A stretch of 64,000 nucleotides of DNA from Psychrobacter jeotgali (GCF_904846315.1 NZ_CAJHAF010000001.1:930001-994000); one strand, 5' to 3'; counted from the stretch's first letter, positions 18,835-29,084 are shown. Made by a program: numbers and translations. Notes: a model not told the origin generated them from the sequence alone.

Positions 18835-18884
18835 CGATAGCCGCTACAGTCGCAGCTTATTTGCTACTACTATAGTGGCTATCG
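18835..18884 (+). promoter_or_regulatory. Leader hairpin before the first bacterioferritin gene
   Basis: CGATAGCCGCTA (18835-18846) pairs over 12 bases with TAGTGGCTATCG (18873-18884) with one G-U pair. It ends about 26 bases before the ATG and just upstream of AGGGGAG. No T tract follows, so it is not a terminator. An mRNA stability or translation-control structure is possible. Confidence 0.45.
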
Positions 18885-18910
18885 TTATAAAAAATAGGGG
18901 AGTGCATATT

Positions 18911-19399
18911 ATGATAGGCAGCCAAAAAGTTATCGATTATCTAAATTTTTTATTGGGCGGGGAGCTGGCGGCTCGCGATCAGTATTTTATCCATTCTGAG
19001 ATGTATGCAGAATGGCATTATGGCAAGCTCTATGAGCGTATTCATCACGAAATGGATGATGAAACCATGCATGCGCAAGCGATTATTCGTCGTATTATGA
19101 TGTTAGATGGCACACCTAATATGCAAGTTGACGAGATTAATATCGGTAAGACGGTCCCTGAGATGTTGCAGTTAGATTTAGATTTAGAATATAAAGTACG
19201 ACAACACTTAAAAGACGGTATTGCTCTTTGTGAACAAGAACAAGATTATGTGACTCGTGAGATGCTGGTTGAACAGCTCAAAGATACCGAAGAGGATCAT
19301 GCCCACTGGTTAGAACAGCAACTGCGCCTTATTGATATGGTCGGCCTACCTAATTACCTACAAAGTCAGATCGCTGAAGTTCCACCTAACATTGTTTAG
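18911..19399 (+). CDS. bfr: Bacterioferritin, ferroxidase-type subunit
   Basis: This is a 162-residue ferritin-like four-helix protein. It keeps the di-iron ferroxidase ligands: Glu18, Glu51, His54, Glu93, Glu127 and His130. The residue that should be the haem-ligand methionine at position 52 is Thr (DDETMH where E. coli has DEMKH), so it cannot supply the usual haem axial ligand. The frame opens at 18875, but the ATG at 18911 gives the family start ([12 protein letters not shown]) with AGGGGAG upstream. The second bacterioferritin gene follows at 73 bp and has the complementary pattern. Together they should form a mixed 24-mer. Confidence 0.93.
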   Translation: MIGSQKVIDYLNFLLGGELAARDQYFIHSEMYAEWHYGKLYERIHHEMDDETMHAQAIIRRIMMLDGTPNMQVDEINIGKTVPEMLQLDLDLEYKVRQHLKDGIALCEQEQDYVTREMLVEQLKDTEEDHAHWLEQQLRLIDMVGLPNYLQSQIAEVPPNIV

Positions 19400-19472
19400 T
19401 AAAAACGAGGTTTAGTAAAAACGAGCGATAAAGGCTATAAAAGACTAAAAGGTAATAATAAGGAGAATAACC

Positions 19473-19952
19473 ATGAAAGCGAATAAAGATATTATTCGAG
19501 CGTTAAATAAAGTATTAGGACAGTCGCTGATTGCGATTAATCAATACTTTTTGCATGCGCGTATTGCACGGCATTGGGGGCTTGAGGCGCTTAATGAGAA
19601 CTTTTATCAGCAGTCTATTGCTGAGATGAAGTGGTCGGATGACCTAATAGCGCGTATTTTGTTATTAGGTGGCTTACCAAATCTACAAGATTATGGAAAG
19701 ATGTTTATCGCCGAAGACGTGCCGGAGATGATTGATTGTAACCTGCGTTTAGAGAAGCAAAAGTTTGACATCATTACTGATGCCGTAACTCTATGTGAAT
19801 CCAATCAAGACTATGTCTCACGCAAATTATTAGTGGGACTCAAAGATGGCAATGAAGAATATGAAGACTGGTTAGAGACTCAGCAAGATCTAATCGAAGC
19901 GGTAGGCGTAGAAAGATACATCCAATCACAAATGAATAATGACACGCCTTAA
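19473..19952 (+). CDS. bfr: Bacterioferritin, haem-binding subunit without ferroxidase site
   Basis: This is a 159-residue bacterioferritin. Met52, the haem ligand, is present (AEMKW). The ferroxidase ligands are damaged: position 18 is Ser, position 54 is Trp and the position matching His130 is Tyr. It therefore cannot oxidise iron alone but can carry haem for Bfd-driven release. The partner gene upstream has the reverse pattern. An AAGGAG site precedes the ATG, and a strong terminator follows. Confidence 0.93.
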   Translation: MKANKDIIRALNKVLGQSLIAINQYFLHARIARHWGLEALNENFYQQSIAEMKWSDDLIARILLLGGLPNLQDYGKMFIAEDVPEMIDCNLRLEKQKFDIITDAVTLCESNQDYVSRKLLVGLKDGNEEYEDWLETQQDLIEAVGVERYIQSQMNNDTP

Positions 19953-19995
19953 TTTTCATTATTAAATCAGCCAAACATGCCAGCATAGCTCTCAG

Positions 19996-20032
19996 ACCAG
20001 CATAACATTAAGAAGTGTTATGCTGGTTTTTT
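19996..20032 (+). terminator. Terminator of the bacterioferritin unit
   Basis: A 12-bp perfect stem ACCAGCATAACA / TGTTATGCTGGT (19996-20007 and 20016-20027) has an 8-base loop and is followed by a T run. Confidence 0.9.
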
Positions 20033-20069
20033 ATACGGATAACTTTTAATCTTTACATTAGGACATGCT

Positions 20070-21461
20070 TTAGTACATTCCACGACCATCTTCAGGTTTG
20101 AGCCGCAAAAAGTGTAAACCTGAGAGGATCGTTATCCCGCCTAGTATCCAGTAAGTACTCTGAAAAGCCAGCAGCATATCAAGCCCTATGCGTTCGCGTA
20201 ATAGGTTCAAAACCGCCGCACCAAAGGCAATACCAAAGCTAATAGCCAACTGTTGATTGACCGCCATCAAACTATTGCCACTACTGGTCTCGGTACCCTC
20301 CAAATCGCCAATAGTGAGGGTGTTCATCGCACTAAACTGCATAGAATTACAGGCACCCATCACCGTTAAAACAGGGATAAACCACATCCAATGCGAAGGA
20401 TCATTAAACTGAGCTAAGACGATAATCAAAATACCCAAGAGTCCGGTGTTATAAACCAGAACTTTACGATAGCTAAAACGCTGGATAATCTTACTGACCC
20501 AAGGCTTGATTCCTATAGCACCAACAGCAATGGGGGCAAGTAACCAACCCGCCTGTGATGGTGAGTATTCAAACACCACTTGCAGTAGCAAGGGGAGTAG
20601 AAATGGCACCGCACTAATACCTAGCCGAGTAAAGAGGTTACCGACGATACCGATGCGAAAGGTGCGAATATTGAATAAGGTTAAGGGAAATAAGGGACCT
20701 TGTTTTTTTCTAGCATGCCAAACATAAATGCCTATCAATGTCGCAGAGAGGATACCCAGTAGTAAGCCATACAGTCCACGCCCTGATTGCGAGCCAAATT
20801 CGACTGCTAACGTAAATCCGCTGGCAGCGGCTGCAAATAATAAGAATCCTGTCCAGTCTAGACGCTGGGTATCCTCAAATAATGAAGGCACTAGTTTTCT
20901 ACCCATGATAAAACCAAGCAGTCCCATTGGAATATTGATTAAAAATATCCAGTGCCAGCTGAAATATTGCACAATATAACCACCCAATATAGGGCCTACC
21001 AACGGTGCTACCAAAGCAGGAATGACTGCAAAGTTCATGACCGTTAATAGCTTATTACGCGGATAAGACTTGACTAAGATTAAGCGCGCAACTGGGGTCA
21101 TCATCGCGCCGCCGATCCCTTGCACTACTCGTGAAGCAATCAGCAGATCTAAAGTGGGCGAGGCGGCGCAAAGTAATGAGCCAATAGAAAATATAATAAT
21201 CGCCGTCAAAAACACCCGCCGAGTGCCATATTTATCTGCCAAAAATCCGCTAATTGGAATAAAGATAGCTAAAGTTAAGGCATAGCTGATCACCGCCCAT
21301 TGCATTTTAAGGGGTGACTCACCTAGTGCTTGCGCCATTTGGGGTAACGAGGTGTTCAAAATGGTGGCGTCTAAAATCTGCATAAACAGCGCTACCGCCA
21401 ATATATAAGGTAGGTATTTATCTTGGGTCGGGGTTAGCGTTACCATACGGGACGTCACCAT
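20070..21461 (-). CDS. MFS efflux transporter, DHA2 (EmrB/MdtD-like)
   Basis: This is a 463-residue major-facilitator protein with about 14 hydrophobic helices. The DHA2 features are motif D1 LDATILNTSLPQMA in helix 1, motif A GFLADKYGTRR in loop 2-3, and GPILGGYIV (antiporter motif C) in helix 5. It is probably a proton-driven drug or metabolite exporter, closest in my recollection to MdtD/YegB. No membrane-fusion partner (EmrA-like) is adjacent. Its substrate is unknown. The 300-bp region to yghU is shared by two divergent promoters. Confidence 0.85.
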   Translation of the reverse strand: MVTSRMVTLTPTQDKYLPYILAVALFMQILDATILNTSLPQMAQALGESPLKMQWAVISYALTLAIFIPISGFLADKYGTRRVFLTAIIIFSIGSLLCAASPTLDLLIASRVVQGIGGAMMTPVARLILVKSYPRNKLLTVMNFAVIPALVAPLVGPILGGYIVQYFSWHWIFLINIPMGLLGFIMGRKLVPSLFEDTQRLDWTGFLLFAAAASGFTLAVEFGSQSGRGLYGLLLGILSATLIGIYVWHARKKQGPLFPLTLFNIRTFRIGIVGNLFTRLGISAVPFLLPLLLQVVFEYSPSQAGWLLAPIAVGAIGIKPWVSKIIQRFSYRKVLVYNTGLLGILIIVLAQFNDPSHWMWFIPVLTVMGACNSMQFSAMNTLTIGDLEGTETSSGNSLMAVNQQLAISFGIAFGAAVLNLLRERIGLDMLLAFQSTYWILGGITILSGLHFLRLKPEDGRGMY

Positions 21462-21700
21462 TTCTTTTTTAAACCTGTGGTCATTTGAGTATTGGCTACA
21501 TAAGCAATACGCTTGCTTTTATTTTTATAAAACTATTAGTATTTTTATAATGCTATGAAAACGTGCGTAGTATAAGAATAACCAGCGGGCAATTAAAGAT
21601 GTGCATAGTAACTGATTAATAATAGCTGAGTAATAGCGGCTGAATAATGACTAGATTGCTTGCCAGTTAAAAATAACTACATTAATTACATGAGAGGCCT

Positions 21701-21729
21701 TTTATAGGCGGGCATGGAGTCGTTATAGT
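21701..21729 (+). promoter_or_regulatory. Candidate promoter of yghU
   Basis: TTTATA at 21701-21706 and TATAGT at 21724-21729 are separated by 17 bp and lie 33 bp before the ATG. The rest of the 300-bp gap to the MFS gene shows no other recognisable signal. Confidence 0.35.
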
Positions 21730-21761
21730 AGAGCATCTCTAATAACAACAAAGGAGCTTTT

Positions 21762-22616
21762 ATGAGTAATAATCAGCAATCTACTAATAATAAAGATGCG
21801 CAAAATAATAACTATATGCCGCCCAAAGTCTGGACTCAGGATAAAGACAATGGGGGCAAATTTGCTAGTATCAATCGCCCAACGGCAGGGGCTCGCCACG
21901 AGCAGGTATTGCCAGTAGGAGAGGCGCCCTTACAATTGTATTCACTAAACACCCCAAATGGCGTCAAGGTAAATATCCTCTTAGAAGAGCTGGCTGAGCT
22001 TGGTATTGCCGACGCTGCCTATGATGCTTATGAAATAGATATCTCTGAAGGGAAACAGTTCGGCTCCGGTTTTGTCGCTATTAATCCTAATTCTAAGATT
22101 CCTGCTTTGGTGGATCATTCTGCCCATAATGAAAATGGTGAGCCGCTTGCTATCTTTGAATCTGGGGCAATTATGCTATATTTAGCAGAAAAATTCGAGG
22201 CTTTCGTTCCTATGAAGCAAGGAGCAGAGCGTGCTGCCTGCTTATCTTGGCTGATGTGGCAGATGGGTAGTGCCCCATTCTTAGGAGGCGGTTTTGGTCA
22301 CTTTTACGCTTATGCACCCGAGCCTATGGAATATCCAATAAATCGCTATACCATGGAAACCAAACGTCAGCTCGATGTCTTAGATACACATCTACAGGAT
22401 AATGAATATATGTGCGGTAACGGTAAAGAGCGTTACAACATTGCTGACATGATTATTTGGGCATGGTATGGACAGCTGGCCTTAGGTGAGCTTTATGAAG
22501 CTGGAGAATTTTTACAAGTCGATAGCTATAAAAACCTAAAACGCTGGGCTGAACAGATAGCTAAACGTCCAGCAGTTAAGAGGGCAGTGGATTTACCATT
22601 AAAACCAATTACTTAA
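21762..22616 (+). CDS. yghU: Glutathione S-transferase YghU-like (disulfide-bond reductase)
   Basis: This 284-residue Nu-class GST resembles E. coli YghU along its whole length. It shares the N-terminal extension KVWTQDKDNGGKFASINRP, the LYSLNTPNGVKVNILLEEL thioredoxin-fold start, the NPNSKIPAL cis-proline loop, ESGAIMLYLAEKF, and FLGGGFGHFYAYAP in the helical domain. Family members bind two glutathiones and reduce organic hydroperoxides and disulfides. AAAGGAG precedes the ATG. It stands alone and is followed by a hairpin terminator. Confidence 0.92.
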   Translation: MSNNQQSTNNKDAQNNNYMPPKVWTQDKDNGGKFASINRPTAGARHEQVLPVGEAPLQLYSLNTPNGVKVNILLEELAELGIADAAYDAYEIDISEGKQFGSGFVAINPNSKIPALVDHSAHNENGEPLAIFESGAIMLYLAEKFEAFVPMKQGAERAACLSWLMWQMGSAPFLGGGFGHFYAYAPEPMEYPINRYTMETKRQLDVLDTHLQDNEYMCGNGKERYNIADMIIWAWYGQLALGELYEAGEFLQVDSYKNLKRWAEQIAKRPAVKRAVDLPLKPIT

Positions 22617-22661
22617 GCTTGTCTGTTTTTATAATCGTCCTAAATACGTATTAGATCAGTA

Positions 22662-22699
22662 AAGACCAATTCAGTGAATAACTGATTGGTCTTACTTTT
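22662..22699 (+). terminator. Terminator of yghU
   Basis: AAGACCAATTCAGT pairs with ACTGATTGGTCTT (one bulged base) around a 5-base loop, followed by ACTTTTA. Confidence 0.6.
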
Positions 22700-22752
22700 A
22701 GAAAATTTAACTACAAAAACCGCTAATTTTAGTATACTTTAAAAAAGAAATG

Positions 22753-22783
22753 ACAGTTTTGGGTAGCCAGAACTGTTTTTTTA
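22753..22783 (+). terminator. Second hairpin with T tract
   Basis: ACAGTT (22753-22758) and AACTGT (22771-22776) enclose an inner TGG/CCA pairing and are followed by a run of seven T. It is a compact intrinsic-terminator shape with no gene directly upstream. Confidence 0.55.
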
Positions 22784-23012
22784 GCTCATAGTATATTTAC
22801 ATAATGATATATTTGTATAATAATTAGAAACATTAGTGCGCTAAGATGACGATTTTTTAGCAAGCCCATTAAATAAAGATTGATTAATTAAGCCTTTTAG
22901 ACCAACAGGTAGCCAACATATAGTGTGAGCCAATAGTGAAGGATATAAAACTATAAATAGCAGGACGATGAATGATCAACTGGTATTTAACTAAGATTTT
23001 TGAGGAGCAATA

Positions 23013-24131
23013 ATGAAGAATGCTAACTCACCATTTTTATCTTTGGTGCCAACCAACTGGATGGTCCCTGTGTTATTTGCTTTAAGTGCTTTATCTATGA
23101 GCTCAATAAATCATGCAGCCACAGATTTTACTAATAAAGACTGGCAAGTGGTGTGTGACAATACGCGTACCTGCCGGCTAGCGGGCTATCAAGCGGAAAA
23201 TAACAGTGACTTTCCGGTCTCTGTGCTGTTGGTACGCCGAGCGGGTAGCGATGCCGAGGTCATTGGTAAAGTAAAACTCGGCGGCGCTAAAGAAGGGGCG
23301 GCAAAGTCCTTAATGCAATTAGGCAATCGTCACCGTATATCTTTATTTATTAATGGTCAGGATTTGGGAGAAACCAAACCATTCTCTAATACCTCAGGCG
23401 ATGCTGACTTAACCAAAACGCAGGTCAATGCTTTGGTCGAGGCTTTAACAAAATCCAGTAAGATTGAGTTGGTAGTACGTAATTCACGCTGGCGCTTATC
23501 TGATAAGGGTGCTACCGCAGTAATGCTCAAAGCTGACGAGGTGCAAGGACGTACGGGTACCCCTAGTGCTTTTGTCAGTGCTAGTGGCACCGTTAAGTCC
23601 AATAGCAAAGTATTGCCACCCAGCCCTCCGCCTGCTCTGCGTTTAGTGACGCCTGACCCTAAAGCAAGATCGAATAACAATGCTTCGTTTCGTATGAAGC
23701 GTTCAGAATTAGCAGCGATGATGAAGGGCACAATGAAACAGGCTGATGATGATTGTCCTAACTTGAGCAACGACTTACCGTGGCGTATTGTGCGGTTAAA
23801 TCAGTCAAAGTTATTGGCGCAGCATAATTGTTGGAATGGAGCTTATAACACCGGTGATGGCATGTGGGTGCTTAATGACACTGCGCCTTACGACCCTACT
23901 TTAGTGACGGTTAGTGCCACCAGCTATAAAGATGGCAAAATAAGTGCCGTACAAAAAGGCCGCGGTATTGGTGACTGTTTGTCCCAAACAGACTGGGTTT
24001 GGAGTGGTAAAAAATTCGTCAAAAGCCATGAAAGTACGACCGGTCTGTGCCGGATGATAGAGTCTGGCGGGGCGTGGCAACTACCTACTTATGTAACAGA
24101 AGTAAAGGTGATTAGCGCTAATACTAACTAA
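23013..24131 (+). CDS. DUF1176 family exported protein
   Basis: This 372-residue protein of the DUF1176 family is recognised from the mature start DFTNKDWQVVCDNTRTCRLAGY and the DDCPNL...W...VRL pattern. An N-terminal hydrophobic signal sequence ends near NHAA (about residue 35), so the protein is probably periplasmic. Paired cysteines (DNTRTC, DDC, HNC, GDC, GLC) suggest disulfides. The function of the family is unknown. AGGAG precedes the ATG. It is monocistronic. Confidence 0.82.
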   Translation: MKNANSPFLSLVPTNWMVPVLFALSALSMSSINHAATDFTNKDWQVVCDNTRTCRLAGYQAENNSDFPVSVLLVRRAGSDAEVIGKVKLGGAKEGAAKSLMQLGNRHRISLFINGQDLGETKPFSNTSGDADLTKTQVNALVEALTKSSKIELVVRNSRWRLSDKGATAVMLKADEVQGRTGTPSAFVSASGTVKSNSKVLPPSPPPALRLVTPDPKARSNNNASFRMKRSELAAMMKGTMKQADDDCPNLSNDLPWRIVRLNQSKLLAQHNCWNGAYNTGDGMWVLNDTAPYDPTLVTVSATSYKDGKISAVQKGRGIGDCLSQTDWVWSGKKFVKSHESTTGLCRMIESGGAWQLPTYVTEVKVISANTN

Positions 24132-24682
24132 TCGGCCTTTGAGCTGACTAAGGGTAGCGTATTTTTTGAGAATATTTAAAATATAGATAGGTATAGTTCA
24201 TCGACTGTGCTATACTGCGTCGCCACGTTAGATAGACTAACGTAGATTATGAGATTGATAACATCGCCTGCGATTTTGGGTCTAGGATGACCATGAGTAA
24301 TTGTTGCCGATGATTTTGTGTACTTAAATAATGTTTGAATTATCATACTATTATTTATGACTCATACCTTATCTACTAGCCATTAAATTTTTAGTATAGG
24401 CTAGATTGATTATTAAAAAGCCCCTATCTACTTTAGAAAAAGTATCGATAAGTCGCTGATAATAGCCAATGATAAGACACTCGGCACTACCACCAAAATA
24501 CGTCAGACAGCACGTTAGACCTCTTACCAAATTGATTGGCTTTTAGCTTATCAGCTTGCCGTTATCGAAAATTTTCGATAAACGCTCGTGGTGATTATTG
24601 AGGCTTTGTGATGAGCGGTTATCAGTGGTAGGCATCAAGCTTGTTGAATTTGCAACGGCTTTATTTACTACCAAGGATACTC
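24132..24682 (+). promoter_or_regulatory. Long leader region of the RNA helicase gene
   Basis: This is 551 bp without a protein gene. It holds a hairpin at 24225-24243 (ACGTTAG / CTAACGT) and a perfect 20-bp palindrome at 24562-24581 (TTATCGAAAA and its complement). Long structured leaders are typical of cold-induced RNA helicase genes, so part of this may be a 5' untranslated control region. The transcription start is not determinable by eye. Confidence 0.4.
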
Positions 24683-26311
24683 ATGACTGACATCTTATCT
24701 GCAATGCTAGATTCTGAAAACACCTCTACAGCTACTTCTGCTGAAAACATCAATACTGAAACACCGGCTAATGAGATTAGCTTTACCGACCTTAATATTG
24801 CCAAGCCGATTTTGACTGCCCTAGAGCGCAGTGGCTACACCAACCCAACGCCTATTCAAGCCCAAGCGATCCCTTTTGCATTAGAAGGTCGTGACCTTTT
24901 ATTATCGGCGCAAACGGGTAGTGGTAAGACCGCTGCTTTCGTTATTCCGGTACTGGATCGTTTAAGCCGTGCCACTAGTTTCGATAAATTAACCAAAGCG
25001 CTAATTTTAACGCCAACTCGTGAGCTTGCTCAGCAGGTCCATGATAGCGTGCGCACTTATTCTAAAGATATGCGCGGCTTATTCTGTGTACCATTAGTGG
25101 GCGGAGCGCCTTACAATGGTCAGATCACAGCACTTAGAAAAGGCGTACAAGTTATTGTAGCCACGCCTGGTCGTCTGCTTGATCACATCAAAGCGGGCCG
25201 CGTTGATCTATCAAACCTTGAAGTGCTAGTGCTTGACGAAGCGGACCGTATGCTAGACATGGGCTTTGCTGATGATATCAATGATATCTTGAAAGCGGCT
25301 CCTACTGAGCGTCAGACTATTATGTGTTCGGCGACTTGGGATGGCCCTGTAGGCAAAATTGCAGCGACCTTTACCAAAAATCCTGAGCGTGTCGCCATCA
25401 AGGTAGAGTCGGCTCATATTGACGAAAAAGTATATTACTGTGACGACTTTAATCACAAGAACAAAATCTTAGACAAGATTGTTTGTGATCCTGATATGGA
25501 GCAAGTTATCATCTTTGCTGCTACCAAACGCAGTACTGAGAAGCTTGCCAAACAGCTTCAAGAAGATGGCCATAAAGCCAGCTTCCTACACGGCGACTTG
25601 CCACAAAGCAAGCGTAATCGTATCGTGCAAGACCTGCGTAACGGTAAATGCAAAATCTTAGTCGCAACTGATGTTGCTGCTCGTGGTTTAGATGTGCCAG
25701 CAATCTCACACGTGATTAACTATGATCTGCCGCGCCAAACCGAAGACTATGTGCATCGTATCGGTCGTTGTGGCCGTGCTGGTCGTACTGGTATTGCTAT
25801 TAGCTTATGCAGCATGGACGATCGCCCACAATTAAACGCCATCAACCGTTATCTTAATCGTAAAATGGAAGTAGAAGTCATTGAAGGTATGGAGCCTAAA
25901 AAGACTTATGTTCCTAGCGATGATAAAGGTAAAGGTCGCGGCCGTGGACGCGCTCGCTCGAATGGTGGTGGTCAAGGACGTGGCCGTTCAGGTGGCTATG
26001 CTGGCAAGTCTAGTGGTGGTGGTCAAGGCCGTGGTCGCTCAAGTGATAGCGCAGCGACTGGTCAGCGTGCTAGTAACGATAGCGGATATGCCGGTAAGCC
26101 GCGCGATTCATCAGGTAAGCCAAAAGATCGCTTCGGCGGCAAACCTTATCAAGGCAAGCGCAGTGGCCCTAGCCGCGGTGACGGCAGTAGCGCTCCACGT
26201 GGCGAGCGTGCTGCAACGGGCCGTGGTCGTCCAAGCGGTAGCCAAGGTCGTCCAGCCAATCGTTCAGGCGGTCAAGGTCGCCCAAACGGTAACCGTGGTA
26301 AAAACTCATAA
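24683..26311 (+). CDS. DEAD-box ATP-dependent RNA helicase with RG-rich tail
   Basis: This 542-residue helicase has all the DEAD-box motifs: Q motif NPTPIQAQAIP, motif I AQTGSGKT, Ia PTRELAQQ, TPGRL, motif II DEAD, motif III SAT, motif V ARGLDVP and motif VI HRIGRCGRAGRTG. The last ~130 residues are a Gly/Arg/Ser-rich tail with repeated GGGQGRGRS units that should bind RNA without specificity. The overall build resembles RhlE/CsdA-type helicases that remodel ribosomal RNA or mRNA, often in the cold. The frame opens at 24641. The ATG at 24683 is preferred because AAGGA sits six bases ahead. A perfect terminator follows. Confidence 0.92.
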   Translation: MTDILSAMLDSENTSTATSAENINTETPANEISFTDLNIAKPILTALERSGYTNPTPIQAQAIPFALEGRDLLLSAQTGSGKTAAFVIPVLDRLSRATSFDKLTKALILTPTRELAQQVHDSVRTYSKDMRGLFCVPLVGGAPYNGQITALRKGVQVIVATPGRLLDHIKAGRVDLSNLEVLVLDEADRMLDMGFADDINDILKAAPTERQTIMCSATWDGPVGKIAATFTKNPERVAIKVESAHIDEKVYYCDDFNHKNKILDKIVCDPDMEQVIIFAATKRSTEKLAKQLQEDGHKASFLHGDLPQSKRNRIVQDLRNGKCKILVATDVAARGLDVPAISHVINYDLPRQTEDYVHRIGRCGRAGRTGIAISLCSMDDRPQLNAINRYLNRKMEVEVIEGMEPKKTYVPSDDKGKGRGRGRARSNGGGQGRGRSGGYAGKSSGGGQGRGRSSDSAATGQRASNDSGYAGKPRDSSGKPKDRFGGKPYQGKRSGPSRGDGSSAPRGERAATGRGRPSGSQGRPANRSGGQGRPNGNRGKNS

Positions 26312-26370
26312 TAGATTTTTATTTAACTATTAAGTTAAATCTATATAGTTTTAAAATTTATAGATAATTT

Positions 26371-26403
26371 AAAAAAGCCAGATACTCGTTATCTGGCTTT
26401 TTT
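26371..26403 (+). terminator. Terminator of the helicase gene
   Basis: AAAAAAGCCAGAT (26371-26383) and ATCTGGCTTTTTT (26391-26403) form a 13-bp stem with a 7-base loop. Confidence 0.9.
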
Positions 26404-26554
26404 GTATTTTAACAAAAGCATTGCTAAATATAAAAATTTTATAAAAGTACGGCGACTGATTTAGTTAAAATGTCTGCTTGCAGCTATGTTTAGCCCTGTC
26501 TATACTGCAAGGTTTTTAGGCTATCCTCATTTTAATTACCTATGGAGCTACTAG

Positions 26555-27799
26555 ATGCTCGCTATTGCTTACCCCCAAATAGACAGCCTGCCGCTAGCGT
26601 TTGGCATTATCATGGCTATTATTGGTCTGGTATTTTATACCCAAGCGCTACCGGGTAAATTTTGGCGACGTTTTTATGCGGTATTGCCAGGTATCGTTCT
26701 ATGCTGCTTTATACCTGCGACGCTTAATAGTTTAGGGGTCTTTGCTGAAGGGGTGGGTTCGCAGATTTATGGCTTTACCGCTACTTATCTGCTGCCGGCA
26801 AGTTTGCTACTGATGACGCTGTCTATGGATGTGCCCAAAATTTTGGGACTGGGCTGGAAAGCGATTGCAATGTTCTTTGCCGCCAGTGTGGCTATTGTTA
26901 TTAGCGGCCCTATCAGTTTGGGCATGGCTAAATGGGTCTCGCCTGAGATGTTTAGCGATGATACGCTATGGCGCGGCTTTTCGGCGGTAGCGGGTAGCTG
27001 GATCGGCGGGGCGGCGAACCAAGCAGCCATGAAGGAGCTGTTTGGGGTCAGCGATGATTTGTTCGGTATGATGATTTTGGTCGATACCACCAATGCTTCA
27101 CTGTGGTTATTGGCCATTTTGATTTTAGCCAAGCACAGCGACAAGATAGACCGATTATTGAAGGCCGATACTAGCAGTATTGAAAAAGTGGTCGCTGCGG
27201 TTGAAAGCTACGAGCGTGATCACGCCCGCCCAGCCACTTTGAATGATTTAATGGTGATGTTTGGGCTATGCTTCGCTATGGTTGGCGTTGCCCATTTTGT
27301 TGGTGCTCAAATTGCAGAGGCTTTTGCGCCCTATAGCTGGGCAGTGCAATATAGTTTTGCTAGCTCATTTTTTTGGATGGTGGTGATTATTACTTTAATT
27401 GGAGTCATCTTCTCCTTTACCAAAATTCGCCGGCTTGATCATGTAGGCGCTTCCAAAGTCGGTACGGTTTTTATCTTTGTACTGATTGCCGCTATTGGTA
27501 TGCAGATTAATTTAGCAGGTATCGTTTCGCAGTGGCGTTTACTGCTTATTGGTTTGGTGTGGATGAGCCTTCATATCATTATGATTTTTATCTTTGCTAG
27601 AGTTATTCGTGCGCCGTTTTTCTTTTTAGCGGTCGGCTCTAACGCTAATACCGGCGGAGCATCCTCAGCACCTATCGTTGCTACCGCTTTTCATCCTTCA
27701 TTGGCTCCAGTGGGGGTATTCTTAGGAATATTAGGTTATGCGGTAGGTACTTTTGGGGGTTATATAAGTACTCAGCTCATGCGTTTGGTGGTGGGATAA
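26555..27799 (+). CDS. DUF819 family membrane protein (YjcL-like)
   Basis: This 414-residue integral membrane protein has about ten to eleven hydrophobic helices. It belongs to DUF819, recognised by SWIGGAANQAAMKE in the middle and the C-terminal GSNANTGGASSAPIVATAF. These are conserved re-entrant, glycine-rich segments reminiscent of carboxylate or ion transporters. The substrate is unknown. GGAG precedes the ATG. It is a single gene ending in a strong terminator. Confidence 0.85.
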   Translation: MLAIAYPQIDSLPLAFGIIMAIIGLVFYTQALPGKFWRRFYAVLPGIVLCCFIPATLNSLGVFAEGVGSQIYGFTATYLLPASLLLMTLSMDVPKILGLGWKAIAMFFAASVAIVISGPISLGMAKWVSPEMFSDDTLWRGFSAVAGSWIGGAANQAAMKELFGVSDDLFGMMILVDTTNASLWLLAILILAKHSDKIDRLLKADTSSIEKVVAAVESYERDHARPATLNDLMVMFGLCFAMVGVAHFVGAQIAEAFAPYSWAVQYSFASSFFWMVVIITLIGVIFSFTKIRRLDHVGASKVGTVFIFVLIAAIGMQINLAGIVSQWRLLLIGLVWMSLHIIMIFIFARVIRAPFFFLAVGSNANTGGASSAPIVATAFHPSLAPVGVFLGILGYAVGTFGGYISTQLMRLVVG

Positions 27800-27830
27800 A
27801 CTGCTCATTAAATAGATTATTTACGATAAT

Positions 27831-27866
27831 AAAAAAGCAGCATAAATAAGTTTATGCTGCTTTTTT
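27831..27866. terminator. Bidirectional terminator after the DUF819 gene
   Basis: A 15-bp stem AAAAAAGCAGCATAA / TTATGCTGCTTTTTT (27831-27845 and 27852-27866) lies between convergent genes and serves both DUF819 and adhC. Confidence 0.9.
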
Positions 27867-27917
27867 TAAGCTAATGATTTAATTTTTAAAGCGTCTTAAC
27901 TCTATGATGGTGAAGAC

Positions 27918-29084
<1,167 letters not shown>

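Larger units (their letters stand above)
22617..23012. other. Intergenic region with two hairpins
   Basis: This is 396 bp without a protein gene. It contains two hairpin-plus-T-tract elements at 22662-22699 and 22753-22783, then about 200 bp of AT-rich DNA leading to the DUF1176 gene. Two terminators about 60 bp apart in the same direction leave room for a short RNA, but no promoter is clear. Confidence 0.5.

Noticed and set aside
25881..26333. A 150-residue ORF in another frame of the helicase tail
   Set aside because: It is Val/Ala-rich because of the repeated glycine/arginine codons read out of frame; no independent start signal.
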